A program made the position numbers and the translations under genes. A model generated the notes under the pieces. The model did not search any database. It was not told the origin of the DNA and saw only the letters and a program-made list of their open reading frames with translations. Source: Microglena sp. YARC (Eukaryota; Chlorophyta; Chlorophyceae; Chlamydomonadales; Chlamydomonadaceae). Taken from it: a stretch of DNA of 64,000 nucleotides. This document shows, one piece after another, positions 28,801 to 37,599 of this stretch (the first letter of the stretch is position 1; every line of letters starts with the position of its first letter). Location: assembly GCA_022414725.1 (NCBI GenBank), contig CM039462.1:118065966-118129965 (forward strand). Direction: 5' to 3'.

Positions 28801-31800
28801 ATGTAAATCAGTTTTAAAATTTGATTCTTTCTTTACAAAAAAGGAAACAAAATACACTTTTATTGATGAAGCCTGGTTGAAGGGGGAGGGGGGGATCTTG
28901 TCCCCCAAACCTACGTAATTATGGCGTTTGAAGCATCATTTCTCTTAGGTTAAGGGGAGGCCAAGAGGGTCAACATCAATTCTCTACTACAGTGGATGTT
29001 TTGGCGGAGCCCCCCCTTCTGGGGGGCGGGAGCCCCCAGTGTTACCCATTTGTCCGTTCGACCATCCATCCATCCATCTGACCGTGATAAAGCCTGACAG
29101 CCAACGGTCTCGTAACTAACTCGCTTCCGCTGCCACCTGTCGCTCCGACGCAATCACTCTCCGCCAATTTTAGCGTCGCATGCGATGCTGCATTGAACTT
29201 GTCTGAATGAAAGAAGAGTACTTGATCCCTATTTCTTTTTATTTGGGGGTCTTTGCATGGCAGCTTCCAGCCAGCTCCGCTAGCCAGCTGCAGTGTCAAT
29301 CCCAAAGCCTTCATCTGCATTGGAATGCCTGTCATGCCAGCTTTCAGATGCACTAGCTAGCGTCAGGTTTGGCCCAAGGACAGGGAAAGGGAGCTGGCTA
29401 GAAGCTGCTACGCGTAGCTCAACATATATACAATAGTCTTGATGCAATAAACGACCTTGAAGTCATGCTTATTGTCACCAACACTCACACCCACCCTCAA
29501 ATCCACGCCTCAAGTCACCCTCACACCATCACTCACACTAGCAGCGGACACCAATCCAATAATACCTCCCCACCTTCCTCTCACCTGAACCGCTCACACC
29601 CACACCCACACCCACGCACATACACACACTCACACAATCACCCCAACGAACGGCAAACACCGATACAATAAGGCCTCCCCACCTTCCTCTCACCTGGACC
29701 GCTCACACCCACACCCAGGCTCATACACACTCACACCATCACCCCAACGAACTGCAGACACCAATACAATAATGCCTCCCCACCTTCCCCTCACCTGAAC
29801 CGCTCACACCCACACCATTACCCCACACCCGTACTAACAGCGAACACCAATCCAATAAGGCCTCGCTACCTTCCTCTCACCTGGACCGCTCACACCCACA
29901 CCCAGGCTCATACACACTCACACCATCACCCCGACGAACGGCAAACATCGATACAATAATGCCTCCCCACCTTTCTCTCACCTGGACCACTCACACCCAC
30001 ACCATCACCCACACCCATACTAACAACGAACACCAATCCAATAAGACCTCCCTACTTTCCTCTCACTTGAATTGCTCACTCCCATACCATCACCCACACC
30101 CATACTAACAGCTAACACCAATCCAACAAGGCCTCCCTACCTTAATCGTGCATGTCCAGAAATCAGCGCCTTCCTCTCGAGTGATGGCGGAGGGAACAAG
30201 GGCAACCTTATCAGCAGACTGAGGCTTAAGCTCCCATCCATTGAACCCGTACTGTAGCATGGTGCAAGGCTTCTCCCTGAGAAGCATGATAGGAATGGTG
30301 TGTATTTCATAGTGTGTACTTCATAGTGTGTGTGCGTGCGTGTGTGTGTGTGTGGAGTCAGTATTATTTCTCCTTCTACAAATTCATCCCTTTCTTGCTT
30401 GGTTGGCCCCCAAGCAAGATAGGATTTTTGCCGGAGGCCCCCCCTTATGGGCAGGCAGGGGCCTCCAGAGTCACCCCGTTGTCTGTCTGGCTGTCCGACA
30501 AGAAACCCTGGCCCAAACTGGCCCTGGCGTAAACCCTGGCTTCGGTCTACTGCACTCGATACCAGTGCCACCTGTCGCTCCAATAGCCAACAATCTCTGC
30601 CAATTTCCGCTTCATTTGCGACACATCTAGGACCTGTTAGGATTCAGTGTTTATTTTGGGGGCTACTATGGCAGCTTCCATTCAGCTCTACATTCTGCCA
30701 TGCTGTTGCTCTTTCTTTCTCCTACTCTAGCTAGTTTGCACTCCTCTTTCCACCAATGCTTGCCTGCTTTAACATCTACATCCACACACATTGCTTGCTG
30801 CCACTCCTCCCTCCACCCAGTCCACTCTAGCTTGCTTGCCTGCACACCTCCTTCCAACAATGCTGGCCTGATTCGATACCTCCTTCCACCCACAATGTTT
30901 GCTGCCACTCCTTCCTCCACCCAGTCCACTCTAGCTTGCTTGCCTACTACCTCCTTCCAACAATGCTGGCCTGATTCGATACCTCCTACCACACACAATG
31001 CTTGCTGCCACTCCTCCCTCCACCCAGTCCACTCTAGCTTGCTTGCCTGCACACCTCCTTCCAACAATGCTGGCCTGATTCGATACCTCCTACCACACAC
31101 AATGCTCGCTGCCACTCCTCCCTCCACCCAGTCCACTCTAGCTTGCTTGCCTGCACTCCTCCTTCCAACAATGCTGGCCTGATTCGATACCTCCTTCCAC
31201 ACACATTGCTTGCTGCCACTCCTCCCTCCACCCAGTCCACTCTAGCTTGCTTGCCTGCACTCCTCCTTCCAACAATGCTGGCCTGATTCGATACCTCCTT
31301 CCACACACATTGCTTGCTGCCACTCCTCCCTCCACCCAGTCCACTCTAGCTTGCTTGCCTGCACTCCTCCTTCCAACAATGCTGGCCTGATTCGATACCT
31401 CCTTCCACACACATTGCTTGCTGCCACTCCTCCCTCCACCCAGTCCACTCTAGCTTGCTTGCCTGCACTCCTCCTTCCAACAATGCTGGCCTGATTCGAT
31501 ACCTCCTTCCACACACATTGCTTGCTGCCACTCCTCCCTCCACCCAGTCCACTCTAGCTTGCTTGCCTGCACTCCTCCTTCCAACAATGCTGGCCTGCAT
31601 TAACACCTCCGTCCACCCACGACGCTTGCTGCCACTCCTCCCTCCACCCAGTCCACTCTAGCTTGCTTGGACTCCGCCTTGCACCGATGCGTGTCTTGTT
31701 GCAAACCTCCTTACACCCACACAGCCTGCTGTCACTGCTCCATACACCCAGTCCAGACTAGCTTGCTTGCACTCCTTCTTGCAGCAATGCTCGCCTGCTT

Positions 31801-34800
31801 GCACACCTCCATCAACTCTAGCAGGGGACAGCTGTTCATCCAGGCTGCCAACTTCCGCCCACTCCAGCTTGCTTGCACTCCTCCGTACACCCACTCCAAC
31901 TTGCTTGCTTGCATTGCTCCTTGCACTGAAGCTTGCCTGCTGCCACACCTCCTTACTCACACATTGCTTTCTGCCACTGCTCCATTCACCCACTCCAACT
32001 TGCTTGCATTGCTCCTTGCACTGAAGCTTGCCTGCTGCCACACCTCCTTACTCACACATTGCTTTCTGCCACTGCTCCATTCACCCACTCCAACTTGCTT
32101 GCATTGCTCCTTGCACTGAATCTTGCCTGCTGCCACACCTCCTTACTCACACATTGCTTTCTGCCACTGCTCCATTCACCCACTCCAACTTGCTTGCATT
32201 GCTCCTTGCACTGAAGCTTGCCTGCTGCCACACCTCCTAACACACACATTGCTTTCTGCCACTGCTCCATTCACCCACTCCAACTTGCTTGCATTGCTCC
32301 TTGCACTGAAGCTTGCCTGCTGCCACACCTCCTTACACACACATTGCTTGCTGGCACTGCTCCATTCACCCACTCCAATCTAGCTTGCTTGCATTGCTCC
32401 TTGCACTGATGCTTGTCTGCTTGCAAACCTCCTTACACCTACATAGCCTGCTGTCACTGCTCCATACACACTGTCCAGACTAGCTTGTTTGTACTCCTCC
32501 TTGGACCGATACTATCCTGCTTACACACCTCCTTCCATCCAGTCCACAGTTGCCTGCTTGCACACCTTGCACCCACGCGTGCTGCCACTCTTTCTTACAC
32601 CAACTATAACTTGCTTGTACTCCTCCTTGGACCGATGCTCGCCTGCCTACACACCTCCTTCCACCCACATTGCCTGTTGCTGCTCCTCCTTGCACCAATG
32701 CTTGCCTGCTTGCACACCTTGTACCCACGCGTGCTGCCACGCCTTCTTACACCAACTATAACTTGCTTGCACTCATCCTGGACCGATGCCCGCCTGCTTG
32801 CACAACACCTGAGGTCATCACTCTGGTTCCTGTTCCCTGCTCCCCAACCTCTGCTCCCCCCTCCGCCCCCCCTCCCTCTCACCTGAGGGTATCACTCTGC
32901 TTCATGTCGAAGACCCCCCCCCCCCCCCCCCTGCTCCCTGCTCCCCACCCTCTGCTCCCCCCTCCCTCTCACATGAGGGTGATATCCTCTGCTTTATGTC
33001 GAAGTACCCCCCCCCCCCCCCTCCCCCCCACCTGCTCCCCACCCTCTGCTCCCCCGTCCCTCTCACCTGAGGGTATCACTCTGCTTCATGTCAAAGTAAC
33101 CCCCCCCCCCCCTGCTCCCTGCTCCCCCCTCCCTCTCACCCGAGGGTACCAATCTGCTTCATGTCAAAGTAACCCCAGCCCTACTCCCCGCTCCCCACCC
33201 CATTCTCCCTGCCCCCCCTCCCTCCCACTCACCTGAGGTCATCACCCTGGTTCATGTTTAAGTAACCCTGCTCCCCTCTTCCCGCTTCCAGCTCCATTCT
33301 TACTGCCCCCCCCCCCCCCCCCCTCCCCCCTCAGCCTCCCCACACACACACACCCCACCCCCCTCCCTCTCACCTGAGGGCATCACTCTGGTTCTTGTTG
33401 AAATACAACACCAAGTCCTCTCCAGCCACAGGCGTCTCAGGCACCGTGACGACCATCCAATGATGCTTCTCCCCCGCTGTCACCTCGGTAGGGTTGTGGG
33501 TGGCGACAAGCTTGCGGGCAGCCAGACGGACAGGGCTCACATTAGCCTCCTGCGCCTTCACATACCGTGCTCCTGGCACATTGTCCGTAATGATCACCTC
33601 CGAGGAATCAATGGAAGTCTCCTGCATATGTGTGAGTGTGTGTATGTGTGTGCGGGTGGGGGGGGGGTGGGGGGGGTCATTGTGACAAGGGAAGGGTGAG
33701 GATGTGTGTGTGTGCGGGTGGGGGATGGGGGGGGGAGGGGGAGGGTAGGGGGGGGGGGGGGGGGGGGGTCATTGTGACAAGGGAAGGGAAGGGTGTGTAT
33801 TTGTGTGTGTGTGAGAGAAAGCAGGTCAAAGAAAAGTTGACATGGAACCCCTGGTAGACACTGTTTTCCTTTTCGGCTTCTGGCAGCACCTTCTAGGCAG
33901 CTCCCTGAGCCAGCCACTGGGCTCAGCCTCAAAATGTCTGAAATCTTAGAAAGCTGACTACGTCAGCTTCAAGGTGCACTAGGTTGCTTTAGTTTCGGCT
34001 GATTAGCCAGCCAGGGGAGCTGCCTGGTAGCTTCTGCTTGTAGCCGAAAAGAAAACAGTACTAGTAGGCAGATTATTGCGGAAGAAGGCGAGCAGCTAAA
34101 TTGCTGGCTGAAGCTATGTAAGCAAGTTCAAGTTGAAGTATGCAGATTGTCTACCATGATCTACTCTGGATGACTAATAGTAACAACATGCAATACCTGT
34201 TGTGGCAAAATCTATGTCCTGCCCACCCCTGGACTAGACGCACACAGATATAGAGAAGTCAAGCCTAGATCCTGCAATTGACATGTTATTCATCAGGCAG
34301 TTGTACATTGAGCGGGAAGATGATCAGGCATAGCTAACTTATCACAGCCCTGACCACACCACTACCATGACCACCACCACGATAAGCTGCTTCCTCGCAT
34401 CCACCACACCACCACCATGACCAACACCATGTCCAACAACCATTAGCTGTTTCCTCACATCCACCACACCACCACCATGACCAACACCAACACCAAAATC
34501 ACCAGCGCCATGACGTCCATTATGATCTGCTGCTTTCTCACACCTTCATGGTCATCGTCCAGGTCAACTGACAAGTTAAGCATTGCCATTCATGCAGCCC
34601 ATGCTAGCCACATCCACCCCACCAGCGCCATGACCACCCTCATGACCACCACTATCTGCTGTTTTCTCACACCTTTGTCATCGTCCAGGTCAACTGACAA
34701 GTTAAGCCTATCATTCATGCAGCCCATGCTATCCACATCCACCCCACCAGCGCCATGACCACCCTCATGACAACCACTATCTATTGTTTCCTCACATCTT

Positions 34801-36637
34801 CGTCATCGTCCAGGTCAACTGACAAGTTAAGCATATCATTCATGTAGCCCATGCTATCCACATCCTCCATTTCAGACTCCAGCTTGATGTTGAGGCCGGC
34901 AATCACGGGGCGACCAGCAGGGACACCGCCTGTGCAGCCAGTTGCAAGGTTTTACATTAATAAAGCGTACGGAAATGGCACACAAATAGGTAAATTATGA
35001 TTTATTGTCACAATCAAGCACATATCAGACTCCAGCTTGAAGTCGAGACCAGCAATCACGGGGCGACCAGCAGGGGCACTGCCTGTACGGCCACAGTGCA
35101 AGGCAGGACATTAATAAGGTGTACGAAAATTAAGTAAGGGCTGTTGGTCTTTGGTGGTTACACTGAAAATATGGGGGGTCATTAGCATCCTTTTCTGTCC
35201 CCTTACAGCAGCCTGCCCACCCAGAATGCACCTTAATGAGCCCAGTAAAAAGGTACTGTAAACCCCCTAGATTTGCAGTGTTGGAGTTTTCCTGGTGCCC
35301 TACTGGACTCCAAATGTGCCAGCGGCTTGACAGATTCAAGGGGGACTTGTGACAGGAATTGTTTCCGCTATATATAGCGATCGCTACTTTTGACCCCGAT
35401 TTGACCCACATTGCCGTTATGGAAATAAAAAATAAATTGCCCTAAAAAGCTGTAAACTTCCCATTTAAACTTGTCGTGAAGGAGGCCTTTAACCATTCAG
35501 TTAGAAAAAAAAACTTTCAGATTTGAAAAAACATCCCTGACTAATGAACAGGGTTTCTTGTAATGAAAGGGACCAGTGCCTTTGTAAAGCACCATAGTGC
35601 TCCTAGTAGCTTTTGGGGTGCTGCTAGCAGCTTTTTTAGCTCTGCAGGCAACCCCAAAAGACTTTACCGTACCCTCAAAAGACCAAGGTATCTAGTTTAG
35701 CATTTGTGCTATACATAGCACCTTCCAGAAAGCCCTGCTTGTGGAATGTGATAAGGCTGCATGCATCAGCCTCGCCTAAACAGGTGCCCTTCAACCATAA
35801 TCTCCAAGCCATGTCTGCCTGTCTGTCTGTCTGTTTAACTGTCTGTCTGCCTGTAAGCATGTCTGTATGTTTGTATGAATGACTGTCTGTCTGTGTGTAT
35901 GTTATTCTGTCTGCTGGTGAACCGGTTCCCTGGTCGTGGTGAACCGGTACGTCTGCAGTCAACACACCAGGCCTTACTGATACGAGCACCTTGGGTGCAT
36001 ACCTGCTTAGTTCATTCTGCTTGTTGCACTGTCTTCTCTTGCATGCAACCTGACATCTAAATGTATGTTACCGTCCACAGGGTAGCCAATTAGGCTGAAG
36101 GGACTGGCCTATCCTCAAATAAGCAAGACATTACAAACTATCCGGAGAGGCCATTGACAAGCACTTCGAGATCAGGTCAACAGAAATCTGTCAGGAACAA
36201 GGCGGAGGACCTGAGATTATTACTACTAGATCAGACTAGATCATTCTATTCATCCATTACATTTTCATAGACAGGCAATAGTTGACCCAACACAAGCCCG
36301 CTCCACTACATCCGGTGAGGTCCTCCAACCATTGAAGTTGACGATTATCTTATGAGCCAGCATAGCTTTCCTTTCTAGTCACAGGCAGCAGCCTCTAAGC
36401 AGCTCCCTGAGCCAGAAACTGGGCTTAGCCCCAAGATTTGAACAGGACAGAAAATCTGATTCTGTCAGCTTTCAGATGCACTACTACCCTTTAGGGTTGG
36501 CTGGGTAGCAAGCCAGGGGCGCTGCCAAGAAGCTGCTGCTCGTAGCTGAAAAGAGAAGCTACATGAGCCATACTTCTCTCACCTGCAAATGCTGGAGATA
36601 CCTCGCCAAGCCCCAGGTCGATGGTCATGGCATGAGA
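16865..36637 (-). CDS. SSIII: Starch synthase III (CBM53 x3 + GT5), 5' end not resolved
   Basis: Plastid enzyme that adds glucose from ADP-glucose to alpha-1,4-glucan chains. Exons on the minus strand: 36637-36583, 34929-34796, 33621-33374, 30276-30141, 28043-27876, 27017-26924, 26156-26041, 25521-25210, 24155-24006, 23062-22905, 22662-22324, 21067-20773, 20439-20134, 19213-18893, 17753-17481, 16930-16865 (TGA). Lengths sum to 3171 bases (1,056 codons plus stop) with all phases consistent. Three starch-binding CBM53 modules at about residues 100-245, 300-450 and 475-590 show YGFNGW, YGFNGW and AGFNRW signatures and YDN/EN-type acidic turns. An Ala/Lys/Glu-rich helical linker lies between modules. 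The GT5 domain (about 595-1056) has the ADP-glucose motif KVGGLGD near 605, EPCGLTQ near 940, a second TGGL near 960 and ends DWSWNRPALDYVELY, as in plant SSIII. The transit peptide exon should lie upstream of 36637 and was not found. Confidence 0.93.
17760..18780 (-). repeat. Array of about nine decoy acceptors plus GGTAA repeats
   Basis: The exon starting at 17753 is preceded on the transcript by CCCACCAG and begins ATGATTGCCATG. Upstream in the intron the same CCACCAG plus GGATTGCCA-like exon start recurs about nine times (near 17838, 17929, 18045, 18157, 18304, 18426, 18546, 18637 and 18729). The copies are separated by plus-strand AGGTA pentamer runs, which read as TTACC on the transcript. 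Copies are 92-147 bases apart. None continues into the real exon frame. Confidence 0.9.
18795..18842 (-). pseudogene. Partial copy of the EPCGLTQ exon end
   Basis: Immediately downstream of the exon ending at 18893 lies a second, diverged copy of its last 45 or so bases. It reads MIYVPSMLEPCGLT with substitutions (F to L) and lacks a good GT donor at the matching place. Confidence 0.8.
19951..20086 (-). pseudogene. Frameshifted duplicate of a GT5 exon end
   Basis: About 135 bases copy the 3' part of the exon 20439-20134 (the HGGKFMGIRNGID to EGKAA segment) and keep a GT after the exon-like end at 19951. One base is missing within the GIDMDLW segment, so the frame is lost and including it would break the protein. 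The copied block also carries adjoining intron text (TTTTGAAC). Confidence 0.88.
20571..20625 (-). pseudogene. Duplicate of the HCHDWSTA exon end with donor
   Basis: The last 50 or so bases of the exon 21067-20773, including HCHDWSTA, the Lys codon and the GTATGTGGAATGGGGCGG donor region, are repeated about 200 bases further on. The flanking intron (GTCATATGGGGTG and TCCGCCCCATTCC) is repeated as well, so the duplicated unit is about 200 bases. Confidence 0.85.
21465..22175 (-). pseudogene. Three extra partial copies of the KVGGLGD exon
   Basis: Downstream of the exon 22662-22324 lie three degraded copies of its end: about 22122-22180, 21645-21750 and 21465-21515. The middle one still reads MAPIAKVSGLGDVVTALGRA and then diverges; the other two keep only the VQDAG-to-donor part. 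Intron text (ACACGGTGAGCAGTGCA, TTTGATTA) is copied between them. Confidence 0.88.
21755..21910. mobile_element. AT-rich palindromic element with ATCATATGAT core
   Basis: Inverted ends around ACGGCAA and TTGCCGATCC enclose many TATCATATGATATCATA palindromes. A second copy is at about 37868-38055. It looks like a small non-autonomous DNA element. This copy lies in a starch synthase intron. Confidence 0.7.
23122..23175 (-). pseudogene. Diverged copy of the third CBM53 exon start
   Basis: On the minus strand this reads HVLFFEPEVLS, matching HVLYTEPEVLT of the exon 23062-22905. It sits about 100 bases upstream of that exon in the intron. Confidence 0.75.
23680..23940 (-). pseudogene. Extra copies of the AEKAR...KKKAK exon end
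   Basis: The end of the exon 24155-24006 is repeated at about 23683-23755, 23820-23905 and, shorter, 23895-23940. The 23820 copy has an in-frame TAG in place of the Phe codon. The 23683 copy is open (EKARYAKEAAHIEDEKKAK) and keeps a GTAAG donor, but splicing it through its internal TGCAG would shift the frame, so I treat it as a decoy. Confidence 0.85.
24210..24660 (-). pseudogene. Three extra copies of the FELPKGDS exon start
   Basis: The start of the exon at 24155 and its acceptor text recur at about 24219-24300, 24370-24465 and 24560-24655, increasingly changed. They are separated by GTAGGTAGGT and GTGTGG repeats. The copies keep AGCCTCAGCAAGGCCAT and TCCCATGGGGAGCT words. Confidence 0.88.
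24695..25150 (-). pseudogene. Three extra copies of the second CBM53 exon end
   Basis: The end of the exon 25521-25210 (IMTPTEAVVMNMVFNFFEHY...DYAVR) is repeated with period 165-180 bases at about 25034-25145, 24868-24985 and 24704-24815. The two farther copies share the same Glu-to-TAG nonsense codon in the TPTEA motif; the nearest copy does not. All keep TAAGAGG-like donor text except the farthest. Confidence 0.9.
25535..25980 (-). repeat. GAGTTGAGG repeats and decoy exon starts
   Basis: Upstream of the exon at 25521 the intron holds GAGTTGAGGGGA-type repeats (about 25735-25900) plus two decayed copies of the exon start: about 25680-25740 (CTTGGTTGGCCCCCAGATTAAGGAAGG word) and 25930-25975 (GATCTTTAATTGTGG). 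On the transcript the repeats are pyrimidine-rich. Confidence 0.8.
26206..26450 (+). repeat. GT run, G tracts and short tandem repeat
   Basis: A GTGTG run, a G tract near 26226-26240 and a longer one near 26418-26446 lie just upstream of the acceptor for the exon at 26156. Around them, text including GGCTCTACTAGCCATTTC and AATATNGGAATG recurs about three times. Confidence 0.85.
26510..27150 (-). repeat. Decoy copies around the 27017-26924 exon, plus ACACGCCTTGAGG repeats
   Basis: A copy of the exon end (TCACCGCTAGCGCAGTTGCGACCAAG word) lies at about 26515-26575, and copies of the exon start (CCGCTTTATGCAAGGTCA) at about 27060-27095 and 27130-27165. Between exon and decoy end, 26660-26880 has a 72-75 base unit with ACACACGCCTTGAGG and CCGCATTATCCCC repeated about three times. 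Confidence 0.85.
28060..28625 (+). repeat. 23-base minisatellite, about two dozen units
   Basis: Tandem AAGAAGGTCAAGAGGGTCAAAGC with small variants fills the intron up to about 15 bases from the acceptor of the exon at 28043. Long Lys/Arg/Glu-rich open frames over it are repeat translations. On the transcript it is a pyrimidine-rich tract before a 3' splice site. Confidence 0.95.
28996..29205 (+). mobile_element. Dispersed 215-base element with GC hairpin head
   Basis: It begins GGCGGAGCCCCCC, has a G-run partner forming a strong hairpin, then CCGACCG-type words, GCCTGACA, AACGGTCTCGTAACTAAC and TTTTAGCG. Other copies: about 30426-30635, 60646-60868 and 62076-62275. The copies differ by about 10-20 percent by eye. 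All four lie in introns (starch synthase III and VIPP1). It could be a short interspersed element; no A/B box was clearly seen. Confidence 0.75.
29460..30130 (+). repeat. Tandem array of about 100-base units beside a CBM53 exon
   Basis: Units contain AACACCAATCCAATAAGGCCTCC, ACCTTCCTCTCACCTG and CCGCTCACACCCACACCC. The array abuts the exon end at 30141, whose edge (AAGGCCTCCCTACCTTAATC) is part of the unit. About six units occur in the intron of the minus-strand starch synthase. Confidence 0.85.
30760..31670 (+). repeat. 104-base tandem repeat, about eight units
   Basis: Unit carries TTGCTTGCTGCCACTCC, CACCCAGTCCACTCTAGC and AACAATGCTGGCCTGATTCG. The period of 104 is exact over several consecutive units. 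As 104 is not a multiple of three, the long open frames overlapping here are repeat artefacts. It lies in a starch synthase III intron. Confidence 0.95.
31670..32800 (+). repeat. 95-base tandem repeat and related longer units
   Basis: Between about 31860 and 32400 a 95-base unit (TTGCATTGCTCCTTGCACTG, GCCTGCTGCCACACCTCC) is repeated about five times almost exactly. Either side are related, longer and more diverged units (31670-31860 and 32400-32800). These share TGCTTGC and CCACTCC words with the neighbouring 104-base array, so one may derive from the other. Confidence 0.9.
32800..33265 (-). pseudogene. About six decoy copies of a CBM53 exon end and donor
   Basis: The exon 33621-33374 ends on the minus strand with a FNKNQSDALR-encoding stretch and a GTGAG donor. 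Its last 25-30 bases with the donor recur at about 32812, 32880, 32970, 33066, 33137 and 33233, each separated by C tracts. On the transcript each copy has CTCAGGTGAG or close variants, so there are several near-identical 5' splice sites in a row. Confidence 0.9.
33630..33800 (+). repeat. GT and G tracts upstream of a CBM53 exon
   Basis: Two copies of a GTGTGTGCGGGTGGGGG...TCATTGTGACAAGGGAAGG unit, with a G tract near 33750-33768. On the transcript this is a C-rich stretch before the acceptor of the exon at 33621. Confidence 0.9.
33868..34056. mobile_element. Palindromic 180-base element (MITE-like)
   Basis: The ends are inverted repeats: TTTTCGGCT...GGCAGCTCCCTGAGCCAG at one side and GGGAGCTGCC...GTAGCCGAAAA at the other. 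Further copies: about 4860-5043, 29247-29418, 36366-36553, 43068-43257 and 55089-55272, with fragments at 16655-16745 and 30655-30720. Copies with a TTTTGGGGGCTA end form a subtype. They lie in introns and between genes on either strand. No transposase is present. Confidence 0.8.
34350..34795 (-). pseudogene. Tandem copies of the acidic exon end near the SSIII N-terminus
   Basis: The end of the exon 34929-34796 (encoding LNLSVDLDDDED) with flanking text recurs at about 34545-34615 and 34680-34745. A shorter intron block with CACCACCACCATGACC and GCTGTTTCCTCACA words recurs between 34360 and 34520. The duplicated exon pieces keep GTCCAGGTCAACTGACAAG. Confidence 0.85.
35028..35100 (-). pseudogene. 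Copy of the GVPAGRPVIAGLNIKLES exon start
   Basis: Matches the start of the exon at 34929, including the acceptor-side ACTGCCTGTACGGCC text, with a few substitutions. It lies about 115 bases upstream on the transcript. Confidence 0.85.
35365..35560 (+). repeat. Dispersed element with GCGATCGC
   Basis: Begins near TATAGCGATCGCTA, continues through TTGCCCTAAA and ends near TTTGAAAAAA. A related copy is at about 61496-61716 in a VIPP1 intron. The two share order of short words but are quite diverged. Nature unknown. Confidence 0.6.
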
Positions 36638-36639
36638 CT

Positions 36640-37220
36640 GTTGGCAGGGTCAAAACAAACATAGATAAGTGAGAGGTGGACAGCGATTCTATAACTTGGC
36701 AGGAGACTGTTTGCATGGTAATGGATATGCAAATTGTGGGGAGGGGAACACAGTTTACATAAGTTGGCATTATACTGTGAGCATGGTGAGGATATTCACA
36801 GAATAGTGAGGTGGGCAGCGATTTTATAAACTTGGCAGGAGACTGTTTGCATGGCAATAAAATATGCAAATTATGGGCAGGTGAGTAGAGTTCATATATG
36901 TTGGCATTAAACTGTTAGCATGGTAAGAATAAACGCAGAATAGTGAGGTGGGCAGCGATTCTATAACTTACCAGGAGACTGCTCGCATGGTAAGAAAATA
37001 TGCATATTATGAGGAGGGGAGCACAGTTTATATAAGTTGGTATTAGAATGTTTGAATGGTACGATTGTACGCAGAAAGGTGAGAGACTGAGAGGTGGGCA
37101 AAATTTTAATAATTTGGCATTACACTGTTTGCATGGTAAAAAACATGCAGATTATGAGGAGGTAAGCAAGGGGTACATAACTTGGCCAGAGTTATGTGCA
37201 TGGTTAGAAAACATGACAAG
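36640..37220 (-). repeat. 138-base tandem units upstream of the first seen SSIII exon
   Basis: Units with GTGAGGTGGGCAGCGATT and GGCAGGAGACTGTTTGCATGG recur about four times. The second word resembles the acceptor edge of the exon at 36637 (CATGAGACTGTTGGCAG on the plus strand), so this looks like another exon-edge duplication. Confidence 0.75.
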
Positions 37221-37388
37221 CTCTAGGAGTGTGTTGCAAGAGACACAGAAAAACGCTTTAGCAGTCACCGGCAGGGAGTTTCGAAAGTAGTGGAGAAAGT
37301 AGCTGGATAAAGCTACAAAACATTGAACAACTTTTGCGAAGGATATTGACCGCTTCGATGCTGATAACTCTAGTCATGCAGCCTCTTT

Positions 37389-37467
37389 AGCGATTACAAT
37401 GGTCTAGTGGTAGACCAGATTGCTAAGGAACGAAGAGTCGGGGGTTCGACTCCCCCTTCGGTCGCTC
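37389..37467 (+). tRNA. tRNA-like sequence, probably not a functional tRNA
   Basis: TGGTCTAGTGG (37400-37410) fits a Pol III A box and a D arm with a GGTC/GACC stem. GGTTCGACTCC (37443-37453) is a perfect B box in a T arm with a five-pair G/C stem and a seven-base loop. AGCGATT and GGTCGCT (37389-37395, 37460-37466) can pair as an acceptor stem with two G-T pairs. However, there are 5 and 3 unpaired bases where 2 and 0 are normal, and the anticodon arm does not form a proper stem; TTGCTAA would be a Ser(GCT)-like loop. So it is a tRNA-derived or decayed gene. Confidence 0.5.
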
Positions 37468-37594
37468 TTGGCGTTGCAGGTCGTCGTCAACCGCGATGGT
37501 AGCTTGTCCAGTTGAGGTAGGAGACCGCTCCCTACCCGCGTACGACGGGCTCCCTTAACACCACGCCCCACCAGGCGTTATCATTACCTTTTTT
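37389..37594 (+). ncRNA. Possible Pol III unit with tRNA-like head
   Basis: After the tRNA-like head the sequence continues about 125 bases to a T6 run at 37589-37594, the usual Pol III stop. The body has a strong hairpin at 37516-37536 (GGTAGGAG against CTCCCTACC with one bulged base). This is the layout of a tRNA-derived SINE or an unannotated small RNA. I saw no second copy in the window. Confidence 0.35.
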
Positions 37595-37599
37595 ATCTA

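Noticed and set aside
30666..32409. Overlapping open frames of 60-180 codons on both strands
   Set aside because: Frames shift with the 104- and 95-base units and are not conserved; they lie in a starch synthase intron.
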